Below are positions 23,042 to 35,597 of a stretch of 64,000 nucleotides of DNA, piece after piece. Below the pieces are notes generated by a model. That model saw only the letters and a list, made by a program, of their open reading frames with translations. It was not told the DNA's origin and made no database searches. Origin of the DNA: Siphonodentalium dalli. Taxonomy: Eukaryota > Mollusca > Scaphopoda > Gadilida > Siphonodentaliidae. Positions within the stretch are counted from its first letter, which is position 1. Each line of letters opens with the position of its first letter. Made by a program: the position numbers and the translations under genes. The stretch spans positions 134,853,990-134,917,989 of the forward strand of contig CP136067.1 of the NCBI GenBank assembly GCA_032622095.1, in the 5' to 3' direction.

Positions 23042-23952
23042 AGATATATCTCATATATATTTTGAAGACCTCTGTCTGTCTGTATGTTTGTATGTTTGTA
23101 TGTTTGTCATTTATACAAATCTACGATTCTCGACCGATCGGGACGAAACTTGGTACGTGTGTGTAGTTTGACCATGCGGTGGACGTTGTCGTATTGGCGA
23201 GCCCGTGCGGCGCCCGTGCAGCGCATGCGCAGACGAGATCTCTGAAACGGGTGGAGCTATCGACTTGAAATTTGCTATGTGAATGTATCTTGCCCCGGAT
23301 ACGAATTTTATCTGGTCGCCGAGCCCGTGCGACGCCAGCTTCGCGCATGCGCAGACCAGATCTCGGACACGGGTGGAGCTATCGACTTGAAATTTGCTAT
23401 GTGAATGTATCTTGCCCCGGATACGAATTTTATCGGGTCGCCGAGCCCGTGCGACGCCAGCTTCGCGCATGCGCAGACCAGATCTCGGAAACGGGTAGAG
23501 CTATCGACTTGAAATTTGTTTTTTTAATAGCCCGGACAACGTCGGGCTGGGTAGAGCTATCGACTTGAAATTTGGTTTAGACGAGATCTCGTAAACGGAT
23601 GCAGCTATCGACTTGAAATTTGGTATGTGAATGTAGCTTGCCCCGGATACGAATTTTATCGGGTCGCCGAGCCCGTGCGACGCCAGCTTCGCGCATGCGC
23701 AGACGAGATCTCGGAGCTATCGACTTGACATTTGGTATGTGAATGTATCTTGCCCCGGATACGAATTTTATCGGGTCGCCGAGCCCGTGCGACGCCAGCT
23801 TCGCGCATGCGCAGACCAGATCTCGGAAACAGGTAGAGTTATCGACTTGAAATTTGGTTTTTGAATTATCCGGACAACGTCGGCCTGGGTAGAGCTATCG
23901 ACTTGAAATTTGGTTCTTGAATAGCCCGGACAACGTCGGGCTCATCGGCTAG
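23042..23952 (+). mobile_element. Helitron-like unit H1
   Basis: It begins near TATCTCATATATATTTTGAA and ends with the hairpin AGCCCGGACAACGTCGGGCT followed by CATCGG and CTAG (23949-23952). Inside is a minisatellite of about 122 bp with GCGCATGCGCAGAC, GAGCTATCGACTTGAAATTT and CGGGTCGCCGAGCCCGTGCG, repeated about five times. No Rep/helicase is seen. Confidence 0.7.
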
Positions 23953-24376
23953 TCTATCTATCTCATATATATTTTGAAGACCTCTGTTTGTTTGTCTGTC
24001 TGTCTGTCATTTATACAAATCTACTATTCTCGACCGATCGGGACGAAACTTGGTACGTGTGTGTAGTTTGACCAGGTGGTCGTCGTTGTCGTATTGGCGA
24101 GCCCGCGCGACGCCCGTACAGCGCATGCGCAGACGAGATCTCGGAAACGGGTGGAGCTATCGAATTGAAATTTGCTATGTGAATGTATCTTGCCCCGGAT
24201 ACGAATTTTATCGGGTCGCCGAGCCCGTGCGATGCCAGCTTCGCGCATGCGCAGACCAGATATCGGAAACGGGTGGAGCTATCGACTTGAGCAGACCAGA
24301 TCTCGGAAACGGGTGGAGCTATCGACTTGAAATTTGGTTTTTGAATAGCCCGGACAACGTCGGGCTCATCGGCTAG
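23953..24376 (+). mobile_element. Helitron-like unit H2
   Basis: It starts TCTATCTATCTCATATATAT directly after the CTAG of H1 and ends with the same hairpin plus CTAG (24373-24376). It is a shorter version of H1 with fewer minisatellite units. Confidence 0.75.
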
Positions 24377-25845
24377 TACTATATATTTTGAGAGTTCGTA
24401 TATGTGTGTGTGTGTGTGTACTTCATAGAATCCAAAACGACTGGTCCGATCGAGCTCAAACTTCGTATATAAGGATAAAAAGCAACGGGGATCGTCCGCG
24501 TAGCATTTTGGAGACGCTCAGAGCACTATTTCTCCACTCCCAATCATTTTATTGATCCGTAAACACGGAGGGGGGGGTTAATCCAAGAAGAGTAACTCTA
24601 CATCATTTTTATAGCACAAATATGCCTTAAAGCGCCAAATAATTCACCACCTGCGTGTATTCAAGAATATGAATCACACCAAAATTAAGCGAATTGTATA
24701 TGGAATGTGTATGTATAAGCTGCGATGTGTATATCATTCCCAGAATCCTACTATATCATGACATTCTATTAGTTAAAATAAAACACCTTTAAATGTTGGG
24801 GGCATCGCGATATAGGCAAGCGAGCAAAGAGAGTTTTTGTCATCATAGGCTATTTCGCTATTGCGAAATGGGTGATCGTTACATGTAGCATAATTACATT
24901 GAACGACATATTTAATTATGTTTGTGTGTGAATAACGATGGTGAAGACTTCCAATAACATATTAAATGGTCAAATATCCGTATATTCAAAATAATATCTA
25001 TTTTACAAGCTCGACATGCCATGTTTGTGTATATGGTACACTACCGTTCCAACACATCTTGCTGATACTTCCGTTCCAACACATCTTGCTATTTATCATT
25101 TTGCTGGTGAGAAAGTTTATGTTCACTTTGGTGCTATTTATATGCACAGAAAAAGGTACCATTACTCGGGAAAGCAACCTACTGAAATGCATATAGATGT
25201 ACGCGAATCATGTTGCGTTCTCACACAATGCAGTTATCCCAAATCCGCGCTCTTTAAAATAGAATTGGCTGCATGGCTGGCCTACTTCTGATGGCACATT
25301 ATGTTACGCACCTGTCCGACTAAGTCACTTTGAACCCAAAATGTATACAAAATTCGCACAAGCTCTTCACATTGAAACGGGTACCCACAAGTGATATATA
25401 TGTGTGTGTTCTTTATAGACTCGGACCGATTGAGCTCAAACTTGGTGTCTACGGGAAGTGTCATGGACGGGTTAAAAACTTGGTATCTACGGGAAGTGTA
25501 ATGGACGGGTTAAATTGTGACCCCGACCTGACCTTGACCTTGAAAATGATCAATTCAGGGTCAAATCGGGTCAAATTGAAAAACAAAAAATTAAATTAAA
25601 AAATTAAAAAGGCACAATTAACTCATTGAACAAAAAAATTAAATTAAAAAATTAATTAAAAGCATTAAGTAAAAAAGCCAGTAAATTAAAAAGGCACAAT
25701 TAACTCATTGAAAAACAAAATAATTTAAATAAAAAATTAATTTAAAAAATTAAAAATTGTCATAAATTAATTAAAAACATTAATTTAAAAAATTAAAATT
25801 GTCATGTTTCGGACGATTGCCGCCAGTGGCGGGCTAACCTGCTAG
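24377..25845 (+). mobile_element. Helitron-like unit H3
   Basis: It begins TACTATATATTTTGAGAG after the CTAG of H2 and ends with hairpin CCGCC-AGT-GGCGG, nine bases, then CTAG (25842-25845). The interior differs from H1/H2 (unique sequence about 24540-25340), then has the GAGCTCAAACTTGGT and GACCTTGACCTTG blocks and an A/T-rich minisatellite at 25565-25800. The unique interior may be captured or inserted host DNA. Confidence 0.65.
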
Positions 25846-27065
25846 TCTATACTATATATTTTGAGACTTCGTATATATGTGTGTACTTCATAGAATCCAA
25901 AACGCGTGTACATATTGAGCTCAAACTTCCTATGTAAGTGTCAAATCCCACCGACACGACCGTGGTCGCGGTTTAGAGAAGCTCAGAGCACCCGTTCTCC
26001 AATCTCAAATCACCGCAAAGGCACGGCGTGGGTTAATCAAGTGATTATTTAATGAGCGTTTGTTTTTGACGCATCTCTATAAAGAGCGTCTGTTTCCCAT
26101 TCAACGTTATTAGCATCTGCAGACGGGAACATTGAGTGCTTGCCTATGCGACGAGATTTATTGGAGCTCTTACAACATCATTGTTATAGTATGTATGACA
26201 CTTAGGTCAGGGCTTAGGGGGGGGGTAGTTATAGGCATAATGCTTCTCATAAATCCCGGTTACAAACCAACACTCACAATTTCGTATTTACGCAAACGTT
26301 ATCGCTCGAAATTTATTCCCTGCGAGCACGGATGGCGCGCTTTGTTTTTACAGTATATACCGAAATCATCCAAGATAATCACGAAAATAGCATCAGATTT
26401 CTCCCCAGATATACCGTTATAAAGCTACTGGAATCTGCCAATCTATCTATACTATATATTTTGAGACTTCGTATATATGTGTGTACTTCATAGAATCCAA
26501 AACGCGTGTACATATTGAGCTCAAACTTCCTATGTAAGTGTCAAATCCCACCGACACGACCGTGGTCGCGGTTTAGAGAAGCTCAGAGCACCCGTTCTCC
26601 AATCTCAAATCACCGCAAAGGCACGGCGTGGGTTAATCAAGTGATTATTTAATGAGCGTTTGTTTTTGACGCATCTCTATAAAGAGCGTCTGTTTCCCAT
26701 TCAACGTTATTAGCATCTGCAGACGGGAACATTGAGTGCTTGCCTATGCGACGAGATTTATTGGAGCTCTTACAACATCATTGTTATAGTATGTATGACA
26801 CTTAGGTCAGGGCTTGGGGGGGGGGTAGTTATAGGCATAATGCTTCTCATAAATCCCGGTTACAAACCAACACTCACAATTTCGTATTTACGCAAACGTT
26901 ATCGCTCGAAATTTATTCCCTGCGAGCACGGATGGCGCGCTTTGTTTTTACAGTATATACCGAAATCATCCAAGATAATCACGAAAATAGCATCAGATTT
27001 CTCCCCAGATATACCGTTATAAAGCTACTGGAATCTGCCAATCTACTATATAATTTGAGACTTCC

Positions 27066-27137
<72 letters not shown>

Positions 27138-27788
27138 ATATATGTGGGTACTTCATAGAATCGAAAACGCGTGTAGGAACGGGCATCCCCACGGCAATGT
27201 CGGCTTATAAGACATCTTTACTACACATGACAGCCGATGGACAATTGGTCTCTATATATGTACCAAAATTACGCCGCGTTGGTGACTGGGAAATTCCAGG
27301 GAATGCCGATTGAGCTCAAACTTGCTACCTACGGGAAGTGTCATATATATGAGTGTGTCCTTTATAGACTCGAACCGATTGAGCTCAAACTTGCTAAATA
27401 TTGACTGGGAAATTCCAGGGAATGCCGATTGAGCTCAAACTTGCTACCTATACGGGAAGTGTCATATATATGTGTGTGTCCTTTATAGACTCGAACCGAT
27501 TGAGCTCAAACTTGCTAAATACGGGAAGTGTCATGGACGGGTTCATTGAAAAACAAAAAAAAATCGGGTAAAATTAACTCCTTGAAAAACAAAAAAAAAT
27601 CGGGTAAAATTTAAAAACAAAAAATTCAATTAAAAAATTAAAAAAGCACAATTAACTCATTGAAAAACAAAATAATTAACTCATTGAAAAGCAAAAAATT
27701 CAATTAAAATTGTCATGTTTCTGACTATTGCCGAAATTTGCTGCAAATGCAGCATACGAATGCCGCCAGTGGCGGGCTAACCCGCTAG
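25846..27788 (+). mobile_element. Helitron-like unit U1 with internal 600-bp tandem duplication
   Basis: It begins TCTATACTATATATTTTGAG and ends with hairpin CCGCC-AGT-GGCGG then CTAG (27785-27788). Positions 25851-26450 are repeated at 26451-27050 with a period of exactly 600; by eye the only internal difference is in the G run near 26216/26816. A TA microsatellite follows at 27067-27126. Open frames at 26132 and 26732 start at TTG, are duplicated with the repeat, and are not credible genes. Confidence 0.75.
27067..27126. repeat. (TA)n microsatellite
   Basis: A pure TA run inside U1. The equivalent run in U3 (30096-30170) is longer. Confidence 0.9.
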
Positions 27789-28884
27789 TCTATCTATACT
27801 ATATATTTTGAGACTTCGTATATATATATGTATGTATGTACTTCATAGAATCCAAAACGCGTGTAAAGATTGAGCTCAAACTTCCTATGTAAGTGTCAAA
27901 TCCGACCGACACGACCGTGGTCGCGGTTTAGAGAAGCTCAGAGCACCCGTTCTCCAATCTCAAATCACCGCAAAGGCACGGCGGGGGTTAATCAATTGAT
28001 TATTGAATGAGCGTTTGTTTTTGACGCATCTCTATAAAGAGCGTCTGTTTCCCATTCAACGTTATTCGCATCTGCAGAGTTATACGGGAACGCAAACGTT
28101 ATCGCTCGAAATTTATTCCCTGCGAGCACGGATGGCGCGCTTTGGTATATACCGAAATCATCCCAGATAATCACGTATATAGCATCAGATTTCTCCCCAG
28201 ATATACCGTTATAAAGCTACTGGAATCTGCCAATCTACGGGAAATTCCAGGGAATGCCGATTGAGCTCAAACTTGCTACCTACGGGAAGTGTCATATATA
28301 TGAGTGTGTCCTTTATAGACTCTAACCGATTGAGCTCAAACTTGCTAAATAAGAAAATAGCCCCCAAGCCGTAAATATCAACAACAACGATATTGCTACC
28401 TACGGGGAGCAACGTTATTAGCATCTGCAGAATTATGCAGAGTGAAATTGCTTTCCTATTTTTAGAACGCAACACATGTATACGTCGCGTTGGTGATTGA
28501 GGTTCACAACGGGGTTAATTGACTGTCCGCTCTTTGCGACGATGAGGTTCCCGGTGGGGACTATTGACCAACACTCACAATTTCGTCTTTTGCATCAGAT
28601 ACCAACACCTCGACCGATCGGGACGAAACTTGGTACGTGAGTGTAGTTTGACCAGGTGGTCGTCGCTGTCGTATTGGCGAGCCCGTGCGACGCCCGTGCA
28701 GCGCATGCGCAGACGAGATATCGGAAACGGGTGGAGCTATCGCTTGAAATTGGTATGTGAATGTATCTTGCCCCGGATACGAATTTTATCGGGTCGCTGA
28801 GCCCGTGCGGGCAAACCTGCTATTTAAAACTTAAAAATTGTCATGTTTCTGACTATTGCCGCCAGTGGCGGGCTAACCTGCTAG
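27789..28884 (+). mobile_element. Helitron-like unit U2
   Basis: It starts TCTATCTATACTATATATTT and ends with the CCGCC-AGT-GGCGG hairpin and CTAG (28881-28884). Its centre resembles a shortened U1 followed by a GAGCTCAAACTTGCTA block and one unit of the GCGCATGCGC minisatellite (28600-28810). It is most similar to U5. Confidence 0.7.
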
Positions 28885-30095
28885 TACTATATATTTTGAG
28901 ACTTCGTATATATGTGTGTACTTCATAGAATCCAAAACGCGTGTACATATTGAGCTCAAACTTCCTATGTAAGTGTCAAATCCCACCGACACGACCGTGG
29001 TCGCGGTTTAGAGAAGCTCAGAGCACCCGTTCTCCAATCTCAAATCACCGCAAAGGCACGGCGTGGGTTAATCAAGTGATTATTTAATGAGCGTTTGTTT
29101 TTGACGCATCTCTATAAAGAGCGTCTGTTTCCCATTCAACGTTATTAGCATCTGCAGACGGGAACATTGAGTGCTTGCCTATGCGACGAGATTTATTGGA
29201 GCTCTTACAACATCATTGTTATAGTATGTATGACACTTAGGTCAGGGCTTAGGGGGGGGTAGTTATAGGCATAATGCTTCTCATAAATCCCGGTTACAAA
29301 CCAACACTCACAATTTCGTATTTACGCAAACGTTATCGCTCGAAATTTATTCCCTGCGAGCACGGATGGCGCGCTTTGTTTTTACAGTATATACCGAAAT
29401 CATCCAAGATAATCACGAAAATAGCATCAGATTTCTCCCCAGATATACCGTTATAAAGCTACTGGAATCTGCCAATCTATACTATATATTTTGAGACTTC
29501 GTATATATGTGTGTACTTCATAGAATCCAAAACGCGTGTACATATTGAGCTCAAACTTCCTATGTAAGTGTCAAATCCCACCGACACGACCGTGGTCGCG
29601 GTTTAGAGAAGCTCAGAGCACCCGTTCTCCAATCTCAAATCACCGCAAAGGCACGGCGTGGGTTAATCAAGTGATTATTTAATGAGCGTTTGTTTTTGAC
29701 GCATCTCTATAAAGAGCGTCTGTTTCCCATTCAACGTTATTAGCATCTGCAGACGGGAACATTGAGTGCTTGCCTATGCGACGAGATTTATTGGAGCTCT
29801 TACAACATCATTGTTATAGTATGTATGACACTTAGGTCAGGGCTTAGGGGGGGGGTAGTTATAGGCATAATGCTTCTCATAAATCCCGGTTACAAACCAA
29901 CACTCACAATTTCGTATTTACGCAAACGTTATCGCTCGAAATTTATTCCCTGCGAGCACGGATGGCGCGCTTTGTTTTTACAGTATATACCGAAATCATC
30001 CAAGATAATCACGAAAATAGCATCAGATTTCTCCCCAGATATACCGTTATAAAGCTACTGGAATCTGCCAATCTACTATATAATTTGAGACTTCC

Positions 30096-30179
<84 letters not shown>

Positions 30180-30830
30180 ATATATGTGGGTACTTCATAG
30201 AATCGAAAACGCGTGTAGGAACGGGCATCCCCACGGCAATGTCGGCTTATAAGACATCTTTACTACACATGACAGCCGATGGACAATTGGTCTCTATATA
30301 TGTACCAAAATTACGCCGCGTTGGTGACTGGGAAATTCCAGGGAATGCCGATTGAGCTCAAACTTGCTACCTACGGGAAGTGTCATATATATGAGTGTGT
30401 CCTTTATAGACTCGAACCGATTGAGCTCAAACTTGCTAAATATTGACTGGGAAATTCCAGGGAATGCCGATTGAGCTCAAACTTGCTACCTATACGGGAA
30501 GTGTCATATATATGTGTGTGTCCTTTATAGACTCGAACCGATTGAGCTCAAACTTGCTAAATACGGGAAGTGTCATGGACGGGTTCATTGAAAAACAAAA
30601 AAAAATCGGGTAAAATTAACTCCTTGAAAAACAAAAAAAAATCGGGTAAAATTTAAAAACAAAAAATTCAATTAAAAAATTAAAAAAGCACAATTAACTC
30701 ATTGAAAAACAAAATAATTAACTCATTGAAAAGCAAAAAATTCAATTAAAATTGTCATGTTTCTGACTATTGCCGAAATTTGCTGCAAATGCAGCATACG
30801 AATGCCGCCAGTGGCGGGCTAACCCGCTAG
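28885..30830 (+). mobile_element. Helitron-like unit U3, near-identical to U1
   Basis: It has the same order as U1: two A modules (28886-29480 and 29481-30080), TA microsatellite (30096-30170), GAGCTCAAACTTGCTA repeats, A-rich minisatellite, hairpin and CTAG (30827-30830). Visible differences from U1 are confined to the module junction, the G runs and the TA run length, implying very recent duplication or gene conversion. Confidence 0.75.
30096..30170. repeat. (TA)n microsatellite
   Basis: A pure TA run, the longer counterpart of 27067-27126. Confidence 0.9.
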
Positions 30831-31994
30831 TCTATACTATATATTTTGAGACTTCGTATATATGTGTGTATATATGTGTGTATATATGTGTGTGTGTACT
30901 TCATAGAATCCAAAACGCGTGTACAGATTGAGATCAAACTTCCTATGTAAGTGTCAAATCCCACCGACACGACCGTGGTCGCAGTTTAGAAAAGCTCAGA
31001 GCACCCGTTCTCCAATCTCATTCATCAAAATCAGCTCAAACGGCACGGCCGGGGTTAATAACGTCATTATATATATATATGAAGTCAGAGTCTCCAGAGT
31101 TATACCGGAACAAACACGTGTTTACGTCGTCTTGGGGGTCCACGATGGGAGTCTGACTTCAATGCAATGTTATCGCTCGAAACACGTGTTTACTTCGTGT
31201 TGAGGTTCACGATGGGAGTCTGACAATTGTTATCGCTCGAAATAGTACAACGGCTGGACAGATTGAGCTCAAACTTCCCATCTAGAGGTAAAATATCACG
31301 TACGATGTCGTCCACGCGTTTTCCAGAAGCTCCGAGCACCCGTACTCCACTCCCAGTCATTAAAATCAGCTCAAACGGCACGGCCGGGGTTAATAACGTC
31401 ATTATATATATATATGAAGTCAGAGTCTCCAGAGTTATACGGGAACAAACACGTGTTTACGTCGTCTTGGGGGTCCACGATGGGAGTCTGACTTCAATGC
31501 AATGTTATCGCTCGAAACACGTGTTTACTTCGTGTTGAGGTTCACGATGGGAGTCTGACAATTGTTATCGCTCGAAATAGTACATTAGGACGGGTACGAA
31601 ATGCATTTATCTCGATTAAAAAGGCAGATCTCGGAAACGGGTGGAGCTATCGACTTGAAAATTGCAATGTGAATGTATCTTGCGCCGGGTACAAATTTTA
31701 TCGGGTCGCCGAGGCCATGCGACGCCCGTGCAGCGCATGCGCAGACGAGATATCGGAAACGGGTGGAGCTATCGACTTGAAATTTGCTATGTGAATGTAT
31801 CTTGGGCCGGGTACAAATTTGATCGGGTCGCCGAGCCCGTGCGAAGCCAGCTTCGCGCATGCGCAGACCAGATCTCGGAAACGGGTGGAGCTACCGGGTA
31901 CAATTTTTTCTTATTGAAACGCGTGGAGCTAAAAATAAAAAAAAAATATAAACAATGTTTCGGACAAGCCGCCGGTGGCGGGCTAACCTGCTAG
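30831..31994 (+). mobile_element. Helitron-like unit U4
   Basis: It starts TCTATACTATATATTTTGAG and ends with hairpin CCGCC-GGT-GGCGG then CTAG (31991-31994). It contains two direct copies of a block of about 340 bp (AACACGTGTTTAC, GGTTCACGATGGGAGTCTGA; 31028-31245 and 31364-31585) followed by GCGCATGCGC minisatellite units. Confidence 0.7.
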
Positions 31995-33318
31995 TACTAT
32001 ATATTTTGAGACTTCGTATATATGTGTGTATGTGTGTACTTCATAGAATCCAAAACGCGTGTACAGATTGAGCTCAAACTTACTATGTAAGTGTCAAATC
32101 ACACCGACACGACCGTGGTCGCAGTTTAGAAAAGCTCAGAGCACCCGTTCTCCAATCTCAAATCACCACAAAGGCACGGCGTGGGTTAATCAAGTGATTA
32201 TTTAATGAGCGTTTGTTTTTGACGCATCTCTATAAAGAGCGTCTGTTTGCCATTCAACGCTATTTGCATCTGCAGAGAGATATACGGAACATACATTAAA
32301 TTTAAAAAACATTTGTTTCTGACCAACCCTGCGAGCACGGATGGCGCGCTTTGTTTTTACAGTATATAGTTATATACCGAAATCATCCCAGATAATCACG
32401 AATATAGCATCAGATTTCTCCCCAGATATACCGTTATAAAAAGATACTGGAATCTGCCAATCTACGGGAAATTCCAGGGAATGCCGATTGAGCTCAAACT
32501 TGCTACCCACGGGAAGTGTCATATATATGAGTGTGTCCTTTATAGACTCGAACCGATTGAGCTCAAACTTGCTAAATAAGAAAATAGCCCCCAAGCCGTA
32601 AATATCAACAACAACGATATTGCTACCTACGGGGAGCAACGTTATTAGCATCTGCAGAATTATGCAGAGAGAAAATCCTTTCCTATTTTTAGAACGCAAC
32701 ACATGTTTACGTCGCGTTGGTGATTGAGGTTCACAACGGGGTTAATTGACTGTCCGCTCTTTGCGACGATGAGGTTCACGGCGGGGACTATTGACCAACA
32801 CTCACAATTTCGTCTTTTGCATCAGATACCAACACCTCGACCGATCGGGACGAAACTTGGTACGTGAGTGTAGTTTGACCAGGTGGTCGTCGCTGTCGTA
32901 TTGGCGAGCCCGTGCGACGCCCGTGCAGCGCATGCGCAGACGAGATATCGGAAACGGGTGGAGCTATCGACTTGAAATTTGGTATGTGAATGTATCTTGC
33001 GCCGGGTACAATTTTTATCGGGTCGCCGAGCCCGTGCGACGCCCGTGTAGCGCATGCGCAGACGAGATATCGGAAACGGATGGAGCTATCGACTTGAAAT
33101 TTGCTATGTGAATGTATCTTGCGCCGGGTACAAATTTTATCGGGTCGCCGAGTCCGTGCGACGCCAGCTTCGCGCATGCGCAGACCAGATCTCGGAAACG
33201 GGTGGAGCTACCGGGTACAAATTTTTCTTATTGAAACGCGTGGAGCTAAAAATTAAAAAAAAATATTTAAAAAATGTCATGTTTCGGACAAGCCGCCGGT
33301 GGCGGGCTAACCTGCTAG
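31995..33318 (+). mobile_element. Helitron-like unit U5
   Basis: It starts TACTATATATTTTGAGAC after the CTAG of U4 and ends with hairpin CCGCC-GGT-GGCGG then CTAG (33315-33318). The interior parallels U2, then carries three GCGCATGCGC minisatellite units (32930, 33052, 33172). Confidence 0.7.
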
Positions 33319-33960
33319 TCTATTATATATTTTGGAAGATCTGTCTGTCTGTGTGTCTGTCTGTCTGTAAGTGTGTTCGCGATGGACTCGAAAACGACAT
33401 AACCGATTTCGATGAAACTTGGTATGTGGGGATACTTTCGGCCGTGGAGTGACATGAGCCTGTTAATTTGCCCGTGTGACGTGACCTTGACCTTGAAATC
33501 GGGTCATTTCAAGGTCAAACGCCCGAGTATCACGGGATTTCGATGAAACTTTGTATGTGGGGGTACTTTCGGCCGGCGAGTGGCATATGCCTATTAATTT
33601 GCCCGTACGACGTGACCTTGACCTTGAACCCGGGTCATTTCAAGGTCAAACGCCCGAATATCACGGGATTTCGATGAAAATTAGTGTCTAGGGATACTTT
33701 CGTATGGGGAGTCTCATAAGCCTATTCATTTGCCCGTGCGACGTGACATTGACCTTGAAATCGGGTCAATTCAAGGTCAAATCGCGAATTTTGATGGGAT
33801 TTCTACGAAATTTGATACATATGGTTACTTTTGTCCACTGAGTGTTTTGGACGGGTCAAATCGTGACCCCGACCTGACCTTGACCTTAAAAATGATCAAT
33901 TCAAGGTCATAGAGAAGAATAATATATCAATTTGGTGGAAATCTGGGCTAAAAATAGTTT
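33319..33960 (+). repeat. Start of another Helitron-like unit with 130-bp minisatellite
   Basis: TCTATTATATATTTTGGAAG follows the CTAG of U5. Units of about 128-130 bp follow with TTTCGATGAAACTTGGTATG, TTAATTTGCCCGTG, TGACCTTGACCTTGAAA and TTTCAAGGTCAAA; four are seen, starting near 33405, 33534, 33664 and 33795. No matching hairpin-CTAG terminus was located downstream. Confidence 0.55.
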
Positions 33961-35545
33961 ATTAAATCAATTGTTGATGCCCCACCCCTGCAACGCTGAC
34001 TCGAACAACGCCATATCGCGGAGGTGATTATGTATGCGTTTGGTGGAAATCGGCGACAAAACTATTTCACCATATTTTTTTATTTTGCCGACCTCTCCCC
34101 TTTCTTCCCCTGACACCAACAGCGTCACTTTAGAAAATTTAAACCCGCACTATTATCTTCCTTGTAAAAGTTACCCCTCTTAGAACGCCTTGGTGCCATC
34201 TCGATTGTACCGCGTGAAGTTATATATAGAAAGCACACAGACAGACAGAAAGACAGACAGCACGATTTATTTCTCGTATCATTTGAGAAGAACGTGTCTG
34301 AATTTGATGGTAATTGGTACTAAAAATATTTTGTATCAGTTTTGGTGACATTCCCGTCCCTATTCCGGACTCAAGCTGCACACACTAAGACTCATTAGAG
34401 ATTAGAGATGCATATATATGAAATTAGTGAAAATTGGCGAGTATACAAATTCGTATCAAATTTAAGGTCCCCAAATCTCTCACCCATAGGGCACCAGTTT
34501 GGTGTATCTAAACCACACGATAAGATTCCTCGTGTCACTGAGAAGAATATGTATCAATCTGGTGGAAATCGGCGCTAAACATATTGATATCATTTTTTGT
34601 GTTCCTCTCACCTCTATACACCACTAACTCGAATGGCCCCACTTGTGACATCCTCAAACCACACAAACCATATCTCCTGATATCATGGAGATGATTATTT
34701 ATAAGTTTGGTGCTAATCGGCGACGAAACAATTTTTATCAAATTTGGTGCCCACCCCTCCCCATCTTTCACACAAACAGCACCACTATGGCGTCTTTAAA
34801 TCACACGATTAGATTCCTCGTCTCATGGATAAGAACGTGTATCAATTTGGTGGAAATTGGAGCTAAAAACATGTGCATCAATTTTGGTGCCCCCTCCCTT
34901 TCAATGCACCCCTGACTCGAATGAGGTCACATTTGACAGATTTAAGCCACACAATTAGACTACTCATACCATGGGGATGATTTTGTATAAGTGTGGTGGC
35001 AATCGGTGACTAAACCAATTATTATCAAATTAGTGCCCCCCCCCCCCAATATATCATCCAAACGACAACTTTTTGGCGTTGTTAAATCGCATAATTAGAT
35101 TCCTTGTATCATGAAGAAGAATATATATCAATTTGGTGGAAATCGGCGCTAAAATTAGTTTTATCAATTTTGGTGCACCTCTCCCCTTCCGCGCATCCCT
35201 GACTCGAACGACGCCACTTTTGACACATTTAAACCACACCGTTAGATTCTTCATATCATGGACATGATTATATGTAAGTTTCGTGGCAATCGGCGCCAAA
35301 AAAAATTCTGACCCTCCCCCTTTTCTGCCCCTGACAACAACGACGTCACTTTAGAAAATTCTAACCCCGACCATTATCTTTCTCGTAAAAAGCTACCCCT
35401 AGTAGACCCCTTTGGTGTCATCTAGATGGTCCCCTGTGGATTTCTATAGAACACAGACAGACATGGTCCCCTGTGAATTTCTATAGAACACAGACAGACA
35501 GACAGACAGACAGACAGACGTTCGCAAATATAGATATAGAAGATA
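33961..35545 (-). repeat. Tandem repeat of about 287 bp ending in a reverse Helitron-like 5' terminus
   Basis: Units contain TTAGATTCCTCGTCTCATGG and ATCAATTTGGTGGAAATCGG, recurring near 34262, 34519, 34808 and 35093. The module GCGTCACTTTAGAAAATTT ... (ACAG)n occurs twice (34087-34260 and 35309-35515). The right end, read on the minus strand, is TCTATATCTATATTTGCG then (CTGT)n, similar to the 5' ends of the neighbouring Helitron-like units. Confidence 0.5.
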
Positions 35546-35597
35546 TATAAGACAAGTGTATAAGCAAAGGATTTTCGCCAAATTTCAGGAAGCTCTA

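Noticed and set aside
26132..30052. A repeated 96-codon frame (26132, 26732, 29762) inside Helitron units
   Set aside because: It starts at TTG, is copied along with the repeat, and is broken by the G-run length in the third copy near 29180. No family recognised.
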